NCBI GenBank assembly: GCA_044359525.1
Contig: JBIKLY010000001.1
Coordinates: 29,868 to 93,867, forward strand
DNA from: CAJBIL01 sp044359525
GTDB taxonomy: Bacteria > Pseudomonadota > Gammaproteobacteria > Burkholderiales > Rhodocyclaceae
DNA: 64,000 bases
Reading direction: 5' to 3'
Shown: positions 1 to 8,005 of the stretch, piece after piece
How positions within the stretch are numbered: position 1 is the stretch's first letter
Layout: each line of letters begins with the position of its first letter
Notes under the pieces: generated by a model
The model's input: only the letters and a program-made list of their open reading frames with translations
What the model was told of the DNA's origin: nothing
Databases searched by the model: none
Translations under genes and position numbers: made by a program

Positions 1-72
1 AGCAAAGTGCGGTCTGCCGGGTTTTCAGTTAAACTGGAGTAAATCACTCGGGTATCTCTCAAGGAGCATTAA
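1..72. other. Upstream region of mrp/apbC
   Basis: Short non-coding stretch at the left edge of the window. The only clear element is the ribosome binding site AAGGAG at 61-66, six bases before the ATG at 73. I see no convincing promoter boxes. The neighbouring gene on the left is outside the window. Confidence 0.5.
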
Positions 73-1164
73 ATGTCGGTAACGGTAGAGTCTGTGCAGG
101 CAGCACTGAAAAATTTGATCGACCCCAATACGCAGAAGGACTACGTTTCGGGGCGCGCGGCAAAGAACATAAAGGTCGAGGGCAGCGACGTTTCGCTCGA
201 TATCGAGTTGGGCTATCCGGCAAAAACGCAAATCGACAGCATTCGTCGCGCGGTGATAACGCAGCTCAGGACGATTCCCGGGATTGGCAATGTAAGCGCC
301 AACGTATCCGTCAAAATTGTTTCGCACAGCGTGCAGCGTGGCGTGAAGTTGATGCCCGGCGTCAAGAACATCATTGCCATTGCCTCGGGCAAGGGCGGTG
401 TCGGCAAAAGCACGACCGCCGTGAACCTGGCGCTGGCGCTGGCTCAGGAAGGCGCTACGGTCGGCCTGCTCGATGCCGATATTTATGGCCCGTCGCAGCC
501 GCAGATGTTGGGCCTGACCGGCCAGCAGCCGCAATCGACCGATGGTAACTCGATGGAGCCGCTTGAAGCCTATGGCCTGCAGGCGATGTCGATCGGCTTC
601 ATGATCGATGTCGATTCGCCGATGGTCTGGCGCGGCCCGATGGTGACGCAGGCGCTGGAGCAGTTGCTAAACCAGACAGCCTGGCGTGATCTGGATTACC
701 TGATTGTCGATATGCCGCCAGGTACCGGTGATACGCAGTTGACGCTGGCGCAGAAGGTGCCGGTGACCGGTGCGGTGATAGTCACGACGCCGCAGGACAT
801 TGCCTTGATCGACGCACGCAAGGGGCTGAAGATGTTCGAGAAGGTCGGCATCCCGATCATCGGCCTGATTGAGAATATGAGCATCCATATCTGTTCGAAA
901 TGCGGCAACGAAGAGCATATCTTCGGGCAGGGCGGCGGCGAGCAGATGTGCAAGGATTACGATACCGAGTTGCTCGGCTCCCTGCCGCTCGAAATGTCGA
1001 TCCGCGAGCTAGCCGACGCCGGCAAGCCAACGGTGGTCGGCGCACCGGATTCGCGTGCCGCAGAAATCTACCGGACGATTGCGCGTCGTATCGCCGTAAA
1101 AGTGGCCGAACGCGCCAAGGACATGTCGAGCAAGTTCCCGAACATTGTGGTGCAGAATACTTGA
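73..1164 (+). CDS. apbC: Mrp/ApbC iron-sulfur cluster carrier ATPase
   Basis: Cytoplasmic P-loop ATPase of the Mrp/Nbp35 family, which binds and transfers Fe-S clusters to apoproteins. The 363-residue product has an N-terminal MIP18-like (DUF59) domain at about residues 5-80, a deviant Walker A motif GKGGVGKST at 106-114, the DADIYGPSQP segment near 134-143, and the C-terminal CSKC pair (Cys274 and Cys277) that holds the bridging cluster. Full length for the family. The start is fixed by AAGGAG six bases upstream. It appears monocistronic, because an inverted repeat follows it at 1186-1286. Confidence 0.95.
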   Translation: MSVTVESVQAALKNLIDPNTQKDYVSGRAAKNIKVEGSDVSLDIELGYPAKTQIDSIRRAVITQLRTIPGIGNVSANVSVKIVSHSVQRGVKLMPGVKNIIAIASGKGGVGKSTTAVNLALALAQEGATVGLLDADIYGPSQPQMLGLTGQQPQSTDGNSMEPLEAYGLQAMSIGFMIDVDSPMVWRGPMVTQALEQLLNQTAWRDLDYLIVDMPPGTGDTQLTLAQKVPVTGAVIVTTPQDIALIDARKGLKMFEKVGIPIIGLIENMSIHICSKCGNEEHIFGQGGGEQMCKDYDTELLGSLPLEMSIRELADAGKPTVVGAPDSRAAEIYRTIARRIAVKVAERAKDMSSKFPNIVVQNT

Positions 1165-1185
1165 GTTTGGAAAAGGTCTTAACAC

Positions 1186-1286
1186 CTACCGCAGAGGCGC
1201 AGAGGCGCAGAGGAAACGCAGAGGAAACCATTTGTTTCAAGGTTTTCTCTGCGTCATCTCTGTGCCCTCTGCGCCTCTGCGGTAAG
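1186..1286. repeat. Inverted repeat element, copy 1 (CGCAGAGG type)
   Basis: About 100 bp between apbC and dcd. The left arm starts ACCGCAGAGGCGCAGAGG and the right arm is its near-perfect inverse, ending CCTCTGCGCCTCTGCGGT. Each arm is made of tandem 8-9 base units. The arms flank an AT-richer centre (CATTTGTTTCAAGG). The transcript could fold into a very long hairpin and may act as a terminator for apbC. Eight related elements lie elsewhere in the window. Confidence 0.9.
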
Positions 1287-1391
1287 TCTCTGATTTTTAT
1301 GGCGCACATGGTCCGCGCAAAGCAGTTCCCCACAAACGTTCGGACGCCGTAAAATAGCGACCTTTATTTAACGGTGTCCGGGTGACCAGCG

Positions 1392-1958
1392 ATGTCCATC
1401 AAATCTGACAAGTGGATCCGCCGCATGGCGGAGCAGCACGGCATGATCGATCCTTTCGAGCCGAATCAGGTTCGCGAGATTGACGGCCGGAAAATCGTTT
1501 CCTACGGCACATCGAGCTATGGCTACGATATTCGCTGTTCGAATGAGTTCAAGCTGTTCACCAACATCAATTCGACCATTGTCGATCCGAAGAATTTCGA
1601 CCCGAATTCTTTCGTCGAAGTGACCAACGATTTTTGCATCATCCCGCCGAATTCATTCGCGCTGGCGCGCACCGTCGAATATTTCCGTATCCCGCGCAGC
1701 GTGCTCACCGTCTGCCTTGGCAAGAGCACCTATGCGCGTTGCGGCATCATCGTGAACGTCACGCCTTTCGAGCCCGAATGGGAAGGTTACGTGACGCTGG
1801 AGTTCTCGAACACGACACCGCTGCCGGCCAAAATCTACGCCAACGAGGGCATTGCGCAGGTACTCTTCTTCGAATCCGATGAGGAATGCGAAACCTCGTA
1901 CAAGGACAGAGGCGGCAAGTACCAAGGGCAGGTCGGTGTTACCCTGCCGAAAATTTGA
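1392..1958 (+). CDS. dcd: dCTP deaminase
   Basis: Deaminates dCTP to dUTP, feeding dTMP synthesis. The 188-residue product matches the usual trimeric Dcd length. Visible family signatures are the SxYARxG segment around residues 111-117 and the TPFEPEWEGYVTLE segment around 125-140, which carries the catalytic glutamate. The C-terminus is the usual YQGQVGVTLPKI. Thymidylate synthase lies in the same window at 16.1-16.9 kb but is not linked. The start is ATG at 1392 with only a weak GGTGA upstream. Confidence 0.96.
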   Translation: MSIKSDKWIRRMAEQHGMIDPFEPNQVREIDGRKIVSYGTSSYGYDIRCSNEFKLFTNINSTIVDPKNFDPNSFVEVTNDFCIIPPNSFALARTVEYFRIPRSVLTVCLGKSTYARCGIIVNVTPFEPEWEGYVTLEFSNTTPLPAKIYANEGIAQVLFFESDEECETSYKDRGGKYQGQVGVTLPKI

Positions 1959-1977
1959 TTGTTGGACACAAGCTCTT

Positions 1978-2098
1978 CCAACACAGAGATCACAGAGACA
2001 CAGAGACACAGAGAACACGGAGAGAGCTTGAATTTCTCTGTGCTCTCTGTGTCCCCCAAGGGGATTTCCTTCGGGGCATCTCTGTGATCTCTGTGTTG
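1978..2098. repeat. Inverted repeat element, copy 2 (ACACAGAG type) with internal insert
   Basis: Arms CAACACAGAGATCACAGAG (left) and CTCTGTGATCTCTGTGTTG (right) are exact inverses at the outer ends. Inner units are CACAGAGA repeats. The right arm is interrupted at 2051-2079 by a 29-base GC-rich segment with its own hairpin (CCCCAAGG ... CCTTCGGGG). A homologous segment in opposite orientation lies in copy 3 at 20008-20033. The element lies between dcd and the decarboxylase gene. Confidence 0.9.
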
Positions 2099-2130
2099 AA
2101 TGCGGTTCCCTTTTCTCGCTAGGTGCTCTC

Positions 2131-4368
2131 ATGCGTTTCCATTTTCCCGTCATCATCATCGACGAAGACTTCCGCTCCGAGAACGCCAGCGGGCTGGGGA
2201 TTCGGGCGCTTACCGAGGCGATCGAGAAAGAGGGTATGGAAGTACTCGGCGTCACCAGTTACGGTGACCTGACTTCGTTTGCCCAGCAGCAGAGCCGCGC
2301 TTCGGCGTTTATCCTGTCGATTGACGACGAGGAATTCGGGGCCGACGAGGCCGACAAGACGATTGCCGAGCTGCGTGCTTTCGTGAAGGAAATTCGCTGC
2401 CGAAACGAGGATATTCCGATCTTCCTGTACGGCGAAACACGTACTTCGCGCCATATCCCGAACGACGTACTGCGCGAGTTGCATGGTTTCATCCACATGT
2501 TCGAGGATACGCCCGAGTTCATCGGCCGCTACGTCGTGCGCGAGGCCAAGACCTACCTGAAGAGCGTGCCGCCGCCGTTCTTCCGTGCACTGACGCATTA
2601 CGCTTCTGATGGCTCGTATTCCTGGCACTGCCCCGGCCACTCGGGCGGTGTCGCCTTCCTGAAAAGCCCGGTTGGCCAGATGTTCCATCAGTTCTTCGGT
2701 GAGAATATGTTGCGCGCCGACGTCTGCAACGCGGTTGAGGAACTCGGCCAGTTGCTTGATCACACTGGCCCGGTTGCGGCTTCCGAGCGTAACGCGGCGC
2801 GCATCTTCAATGCCGATCACCTGTATTTCGTCACCAACGGCACCTCGACGTCGAACAAGATCGTCTGGCACTCGACCGTCGCACCGGGCGATATCGTGGT
2901 TGTCGACCGCAACTGCCACAAGTCGGTCCTGCATTCGATCATCATGACCGGCGCGGTGCCGGTGTTCCTGATGCCGACACGCAATCATTACGGCATCATC
3001 GGGCCGATTCCGAAAGAAGAATTTCTTTGGGAAAATATCCAGAAAAAGATCGCCGCGCATCCTTTTGCCAGTGATGTGAATGTCAAGCCGCGTGTGCTCA
3101 CCATTACTCAGAGTACCTATGACGGCATCCTCTACAACGTCGAGGAAATCAAGGAGATGCTCGATGGTAAGATTGATACGCTGCACTTCGACGAAGCCTG
3201 GCTGCCGCACGCCGCTTTCCACGATTTCTACGGCGATTACCACGCGATTGGCGCCGACCGTCCGCGTTGCAAAGAGTCGATGATTTTTTCGACACAGTCG
3301 ACGCACAAATTGCTGGCCGGCCTGTCGCAGGCCTCGCAGATCCTCGTGCAGAACTCGGAGAACCGTCATCTCGACCGCGATATCTTCAACGAGGCCTATC
3401 TGATGCATACCTCGACCTCGCCGCAATACGCGATCATCGCTTCGTGCGACGTGGCGGCGGCGATGATGGAGGCGCCGGCCGGCACCGCGCTGGTCGAGGA
3501 GTCGATCGCCGAAGCGCTCGACTTCCGCCGTGCGATGCGCAAGGTCGATGAGGAGTGGGGCGCCGACTGGTGGTTCAAGGTCTGGGGGCCGGATGATTTG
3601 TCGGAAGAGGGCATTGAAGAGCGCGAGGCGTGGATGCTCAAGCCGGGTGAGCGCTGGCATGGTTTCGGCATGGTTGCCGAGGGCTTCAACATGCTCGATC
3701 CGATCAAGGCCACGGTCATTACGCCGGGCCTTGATGTGGACGGTGACTTTGCCGATTCGGGCATCCCGGCGGCGATCGTTACCAAGTACCTCGCCGAGCA
3801 TGGCGTCATCGTCGAAAAGTGCGGGCTGTACTCGTTCTTCATCATGTTCACCATCGGCATCACCAAGGGCCGCTGGAACACGATGGTCACCGAGTTGCAG
3901 CAGTTCAAGGACGACTACGACAAGAACCAGCCGCTATGGAAAGTGCTGCCCGAGTTCGTTGCCAAGCATCCGCGTTACGAGCGCATCGGGCTGAAGGATC
4001 TGTGTAACGACATTCATGGCGTTTACGCGGCAAACGACATCGCCCGCCTGACCACCGAGATGTATCTGTCAAACATGGAGCCGGCGATGAAACCGGCTGA
4101 TGCCTTCGCCAAAATGGCACACCGTGAGATCGACCGGGTGCCGATTGATGAACTTGAGGGCCGCATCACCAGTATCCTGCTGACGCCCTACCCCCCGGGT
4201 ATCCCGTTGCTGATTCCCGGCGAACGCTTCAACGGCACCATCGTGCGCTATCTCAAGTTCGCGCGCGATTTCAACGAGAAATTCCCAGGCTTCGAGACGG
4301 ATATCCACGGGCTGGTTAAGGCGCTGGTCGATGGCAAGCCGCTGTATTACGTTGATTGCGTGCGCTGA
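2131..4368 (+). CDS. Orn/Lys/Arg decarboxylase (probable arginine decarboxylase)
   Basis: PLP-dependent fold-type I basic amino acid decarboxylase of 745 residues, close to E. coli AdiA (about 755) and LdcI. The order is an N-terminal wing/receiver-like domain (about 1-130), the large PLP domain, and a C-terminal domain. The Schiff-base lysine is Lys393 in STQSTHKLLAGLSQ, and the PLP-binding Asp lies in LHFDEAWLPH. Substrate choice between arginine, lysine and ornithine cannot be read reliably; length and overall look favour arginine. An AGGTG Shine-Dalgarno sits about eight bases before the ATG. Likely role: polyamine precursor synthesis or acid resistance. No antiporter gene is adjacent, which argues against a classical acid-resistance cassette. 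Confidence 0.9.
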   Translation: MRFHFPVIIIDEDFRSENASGLGIRALTEAIEKEGMEVLGVTSYGDLTSFAQQQSRASAFILSIDDEEFGADEADKTIAELRAFVKEIRCRNEDIPIFLYGETRTSRHIPNDVLRELHGFIHMFEDTPEFIGRYVVREAKTYLKSVPPPFFRALTHYASDGSYSWHCPGHSGGVAFLKSPVGQMFHQFFGENMLRADVCNAVEELGQLLDHTGPVAASERNAARIFNADHLYFVTNGTSTSNKIVWHSTVAPGDIVVVDRNCHKSVLHSIIMTGAVPVFLMPTRNHYGIIGPIPKEEFLWENIQKKIAAHPFASDVNVKPRVLTITQSTYDGILYNVEEIKEMLDGKIDTLHFDEAWLPHAAFHDFYGDYHAIGADRPRCKESMIFSTQSTHKLLAGLSQASQILVQNSENRHLDRDIFNEAYLMHTSTSPQYAIIASCDVAAAMMEAPAGTALVEESIAEALDFRRAMRKVDEEWGADWWFKVWGPDDLSEEGIEEREAWMLKPGERWHGFGMVAEGFNMLDPIKATVITPGLDVDGDFADSGIPAAIVTKYLAEHGVIVEKCGLYSFFIMFTIGITKGRWNTMVTELQQFKDDYDKNQPLWKVLPEFVAKHPRYERIGLKDLCNDIHGVYAANDIARLTTEMYLSNMEPAMKPADAFAKMAHREIDRVPIDELEGRITSILLTPYPPGIPLLIPGERFNGTIVRYLKFARDFNEKFPGFETDIHGLVKALVDGKPLYYVDCVR

Positions 4369-4454
4369 CAGCAATTTCTCTATTTGCCGATGGCGGCTTT
4401 GGCTGCCGTTGCTTCAGGTGGTGGAATGGCTTGATGTTTGCCATGCCCCAAGTG

Positions 4455-5174
4455 TCAGACTGACCGCTCCATGAAGTAAAGCTGGAGCACCCGTTCCCGA
4501 TTGGTGCTCTGGATGGCGTTTTCAATCGCGTCCTGGTTGGTGCAACCGACGAAGTTTGCCAGCTTTTCGACCTCCTGCCTCGGGTTCTCGATCAATTCCT
4601 CAAGATAAACCGCGAGCGTCGGCAGCCCTAGCCGGTTGATGTGCCAGGTAGCCAGTTCCCGATAATGCGCCACCAGGGCGGCTACGTTGCCGGCATTCAC
4701 TTTTGGCAGTAGCGTTGCCATCATCGGGAAGCGCAGTATGCTGGCGGCCGTGGCCTCATTCCTGCGCATTACGTTGATCAGTACCAGTCCTTCGGTATTG
4801 ATTCGGCCACACTTGATCCAGGTAAGAAGCGTGGCAGAAAAGCGTGGATCCTTGAGACCCCAGGTGGGTTTGTCCGATATCCAGTCGAGGACAGCAGACG
4901 ATAGGCAGGCGGGATCGGCTCGCAGCAGGATTTTTTCAGGGTCTACTGGAGAATCAGCACTGCAACCGGCTGAATGCAGCAGCCGGTTGTTGGCGACGAG
5001 CACATCGCGCCGCTGAAAGAAGCCCCATGGGTTGTATTGTGTGGGCGCGAAGAGGTCGCAAGCGGGGCCAAAATCGACCCCGAGTGCTTGCAGTATCCGG
5101 GATGCCTGGGATGTGCCTGACCGGAATACGCCCAGTACGATCACGCCTCGTGGGCGTCTCGGCGAATTCAGCAT
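4455..5174 (-). CDS. Sulfotransferase family protein
   Basis: A 239-residue protein with the PAPS-binding 5'-phosphosulfate loop GVFRSGTS at residues 15-22, followed by a short helix, as in the Sulfotransfer_1/3 families. It has no signal peptide or membrane segment, so it should act in the cytoplasm or at the membrane face. The start ATG (5172-5174) has AGGTGA six bases upstream. It lies about 180 bp downstream of an APS kinase on the same strand, which could supply PAPS. The acceptor (polysaccharide, lipid or small molecule) is unknown. Confidence 0.8.
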   Translation of the reverse strand: MLNSPRRPRGVIVLGVFRSGTSQASRILQALGVDFGPACDLFAPTQYNPWGFFQRRDVLVANNRLLHSAGCSADSPVDPEKILLRADPACLSSAVLDWISDKPTWGLKDPRFSATLLTWIKCGRINTEGLVLINVMRRNEATAASILRFPMMATLLPKVNAGNVAALVAHYRELATWHINRLGLPTLAVYLEELIENPRQEVEKLANFVGCTNQDAIENAIQSTNRERVLQLYFMERSV

Positions 5175-5353
5175 GACTGATCACCTGCGGCGTGATCAGT
5201 AGGGCGTTTGAGCACAACGCGTGTCATTGGCATGCCGCGCCATGAGCAAATGGATGCTTGTTGTTCTTGCATAAGAGACGTCTGTTTCGCCAAAGCCGAA
5301 ATGCCTGCTTCGCAGCGTGCCAGTAAGCTTGTGGTGCGTGTTTTTCATTATTA

Positions 5354-5863
5354 TTAATTTATCAGTTCCTCGATCAGCGCAAGATACTCGGCGACTGACT
5401 GTGAATGCGTATCGAATTGCAGGTTTGGGTGTTGCGGTGGTTCATAGGTGTCGTTGACCCCCGTAAATTTCCCAATCAGCCCGGACCGCGCTTGACGATA
5501 TAAGCCTTTGGGGTCGCGTTGCTCGCACACTTGTATCGATGTATTTAGATAAACGTCGAAAAGCAGAGAATGGCCAATAATGGTGCGGGCTATTTCGCGG
5601 TCATCGCGATAAGGTGAAATCAACGCAACAACGGCAGTAACTCCCGCAGCGTTGAGAATTTTTCTGACATTTGCCGCACGTCGGATGTTTTCCTGGCGAT
5701 CTTCCCGGGAAAACCCCAAATCAGCGCACAAGCCCCGTCTCAACTCGTCACCATCAATTACACAACAAGCCATCCCTCGGTTTTTGAGGGTTTCTGCCAA
5801 TGCTTTGGCCAGGGTAGATTTGCCCGAGCCACTTAGTCCTGTCAGCCAGATTGTAGTTGACAT
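5354..5863 (-). CDS. cysC: Adenylylsulfate (APS) kinase
   Basis: Phosphorylates APS to PAPS, the activated sulfate donor. The 169-residue product from the ATG at 5863 has the P-loop GLSGSGKST at residues 9-17, the DGDELRRGL segment, the GFSREDRQENIRR motif and the FTGVNDTYEPP lid. All are diagnostic of CysC, and the length is standard for a stand-alone kinase. A start five codons upstream exists but lacks support. No cysN/cysD is adjacent. Pairing with a sulfotransferase gene suggests sulfation rather than sulfur assimilation. It is divergent from the FecR-domain gene at 5950. Confidence 0.93.
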   Translation of the reverse strand: MSTTIWLTGLSGSGKSTLAKALAETLKNRGMACCVIDGDELRRGLCADLGFSREDRQENIRRAANVRKILNAAGVTAVVALISPYRDDREIARTIIGHSLLFDVYLNTSIQVCEQRDPKGLYRQARSGLIGKFTGVNDTYEPPQHPNLQFDTHSQSVAEYLALIEELIN

Positions 5864-5949
5864 GGTGCACAGCGCCACCTGTGGGAAAAGGTGGATTAAA
5901 ACACAGCTTTCCGGAATGTCGATTTGATTTGATTAAGTGGGTTAAAATC

Positions 5950-6654
5950 ATGTACATGAAACCGTTTTTCCTGTTCGCATACCTTGCTTTTTTGTTGTTG
6001 CCCACCCCTTGTCTTGCTCGGGGAGCAGGCTCGGTGGTTTTTGCTTCCGGGGCTGCCGTGATTGTCGCGAAAGACGGGCGGTCGCGCGAGGCGGTGCGCG
6101 GCGCCGAGTTCTCTTCCGGCGAAATGATCGACACGGTAGATGGCCGGGTACAGCTACGTTTTCTTGATGGTGCGAGTATGTCGCTGCAGCCGGCGACCCG
6201 TTTCCGGATTGATGATTTTCGATTTGTCGTGCAGGACGGCAAAGCCAGCGGTGATGATCGGGGGATATTTTCTTTGATCAGGGGTGGTTTCCGGACGATC
6301 ACCGGCCTGATTGGTAAAGAACGGCGCGAGCAATATCGTGTAGATACCGCCGTGGCGACCATTGGTATTCGCGGTACGGACTATTCGGCGCAGTTGGGAG
6401 ATGCCGGTTTGTCTTTGAGCACTTTTGGCGGCTTGGTTGAAGTGTGTAATGGCGCTGGTTGTGTGCAGGTCGGCCCGGGGGAGACGGCCGTCGTACCGAC
6501 GCGAGATGGCCGCCCGCTGTTGCAGGGGCAACTCGAAGGTGCAATGGATGGCGCGGTCGTTCCGGGGCTGTCATCTTCTCCGGTATCTTCCCCTGAGGTG
6601 GTGGCGCCGGCTGTAATGCCGACGCGGCAGATGCCGAGCACCTATAATTATTGA
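5950..6654 (+). CDS. FecR-domain exported protein
   Basis: A 234-residue protein with a signal peptide (hydrophobic residues 4-20, likely cleavage after CLA near 23) and one FecR domain at about 30-185. Typical features are DGxxxLRFLDGASMSLQPAT, FSLIRGGFRTITGLIG and VATIGIRGTDY, plus a CNGAGC pair. The tail is Pro/Ser-rich. It lacks the N-terminal cytoplasmic anti-sigma part and transmembrane helix of FecR itself, so it is a periplasmic or surface protein rather than a sigma regulator. It is the first gene of a tight run (35 bp to the next start). It is paralogous to the FecR domain of the protein at 8006. Role unknown; it may assist the neighbouring barrel or its cargo. Confidence 0.8.
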   Translation: MYMKPFFLFAYLAFLLLPTPCLARGAGSVVFASGAAVIVAKDGRSREAVRGAEFSSGEMIDTVDGRVQLRFLDGASMSLQPATRFRIDDFRFVVQDGKASGDDRGIFSLIRGGFRTITGLIGKERREQYRVDTAVATIGIRGTDYSAQLGDAGLSLSTFGGLVEVCNGAGCVQVGPGETAVVPTRDGRPLLQGQLEGAMDGAVVPGLSSSPVSSPEVVAPAVMPTRQMPSTYNY

Positions 6655-6689
6655 AGTAGAACCGTCTGGACCGAAACGAGGCATTGAGC

Positions 6690-7997
6690 ATGGCGAAAAA
6701 ATCAATCAATGGAATTTTGGTGCTGCTGGCGCTGTTGTCACAGCCGGTGCTCGCTGACGAACTCACCGACAAGGCGAGGTTCCTCATTGAGCAGGGGCAG
6801 TCGAAAGAAGCCTTCCAATTACTTGAGCCGCTTGAGAGCGCTCGCTCGGGCGATACGGTTTTCGACCTCTTGTTCGGTATTGCAGCTGTTGATGTCGGCC
6901 AGAATACGCGCGGCGTGTTTGCATTGGAGCGCGTACTGGCCCTGCAACCTGACAATGCCCGGGCGCGTGCCGAGATTGGACGGGCCTATCTGGCACTTGG
7001 AGAGCACCGAAGGGCCAAAAACGAATTTGAAACCGTCCGGCAGCAGCCGGTTCCGGAAGGCGTCCAGAATACGATTGACAGCGTCCTGGCTGTCATTGAG
7101 CGTGCTGAAGACAATACGCGCTCGCGCTGGAAGGGCTATCTTGAGGGTAGCCTTGGGACTGACAGCAACATTAATAGCGCGACCTCTTCACGGTCTGTCG
7201 CAGTGCCGGGTCTGGGCCTCGGCATTCTAGATCCCCTGAGTCGGCAGCGCGGCGACAATTTCGGAATACTGGGTGGTGGTGTTTCCTACCGGAGGCCGCT
7301 TGGCGACGGCTACTTCCTGACCGCCGGCGCGAATGGCTGGCTGAGGGATAACTTTAGCGAACCTGATTTTGATACTCGTGCGCTGGATGGTTCGGCCGGT
7401 ATTCAGCACCTTCGTGACAAGGATACGATCAACGTAACGGCTTCAGCATCGACATTCGTATTGGACAATAACCGGCTGCGTGATACGTGGGGTTTGAACG
7501 CACAGTGGCAGCGTGATCTTGATTCCGTCAGGCAGGTCAGTATTTATGGCCAGTATGCAAATGTGAGCTATCCAGGGCAGAGCATCCGGAATGTCGACCG
7601 CTATGTGCTTGGTACTGCCTATGCGCAAGCCGTAAGTGCGCGGGTGATTGTTTTTGGCAGTGCCTACGTCGGACAGGAAGTTGAGCGGGAGTCGGATGCC
7701 GAGTGGCTCGGTCATCGTTTATGGGGCGTCCGTGCCGGCGCCCAGTATCGCATCGACAGGCGATGGATGATCTATGGCAACGCTTTTTTTGAATCGCGTG
7801 ACTATGGTGGAAAAGAGCCTTTGTTCAATGAGTCCCGCAGGGATGCGCAGACTGACTTCAATGTTGGCGTCGACTATCAGATCGAACGATTCTGGAGAGC
7901 TTCGCTGCGTTTGTCGCACGTAGTCAACCATTCAAACATCGATATTTTCAAATACGACAGAGATATCGCGACCGCCAGCATTCGGCGCGATTTCTGA
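6690..7997 (+). CDS. TPR plus outer-membrane beta-barrel protein, Slam/DUF560-like
   Basis: A 435-residue protein with a signal peptide (cleavage after A22, VLA-DE), two to three TPR-like repeats (about 25-140), and a C-terminal barrel (about 148-435) beginning LEGSLGTDSNIN and ending in Phe (SIRRDF). These are typical of the DUF560 barrel of surface lipoprotein assembly modulators (Slam). Known members move TbpB-like cargo across the outer membrane. The cargo candidate is the next gene, whose start lies eight bases after this stop. ATG 6690 is preferred over TTG 6684 because ACGAG lies nine bases upstream. The family assignment comes from architecture, not alignment. Confidence 0.75.
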   Translation: MAKKSINGILVLLALLSQPVLADELTDKARFLIEQGQSKEAFQLLEPLESARSGDTVFDLLFGIAAVDVGQNTRGVFALERVLALQPDNARARAEIGRAYLALGEHRRAKNEFETVRQQPVPEGVQNTIDSVLAVIERAEDNTRSRWKGYLEGSLGTDSNINSATSSRSVAVPGLGLGILDPLSRQRGDNFGILGGGVSYRRPLGDGYFLTAGANGWLRDNFSEPDFDTRALDGSAGIQHLRDKDTINVTASASTFVLDNNRLRDTWGLNAQWQRDLDSVRQVSIYGQYANVSYPGQSIRNVDRYVLGTAYAQAVSARVIVFGSAYVGQEVERESDAEWLGHRLWGVRAGAQYRIDRRWMIYGNAFFESRDYGGKEPLFNESRRDAQTDFNVGVDYQIERFWRASLRLSHVVNHSNIDIFKYDRDIATASIRRDF

Positions 7998-8005
7998 CGG
8001 GAGAT

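Noticed and set aside
1186..1286. CRISPR-like look of the tandem GCAGAGGC units
   Set aside because: No unique spacers of constant length; units are contiguous and mirrored as an inverted repeat, and there are no cas genes.
2119..3801. 560-codon open frame on the minus strand
   Set aside because: Lies wholly opposite the decarboxylase gene; no recognisable domain, and His/Arg-rich composition typical of antisense frames in high-GC DNA.
5950..6654. FecR anti-sigma regulator
   Set aside because: It has a cleavable signal peptide, no cytoplasmic anti-sigma part, and no sigma factor or TonB receptor gene nearby.
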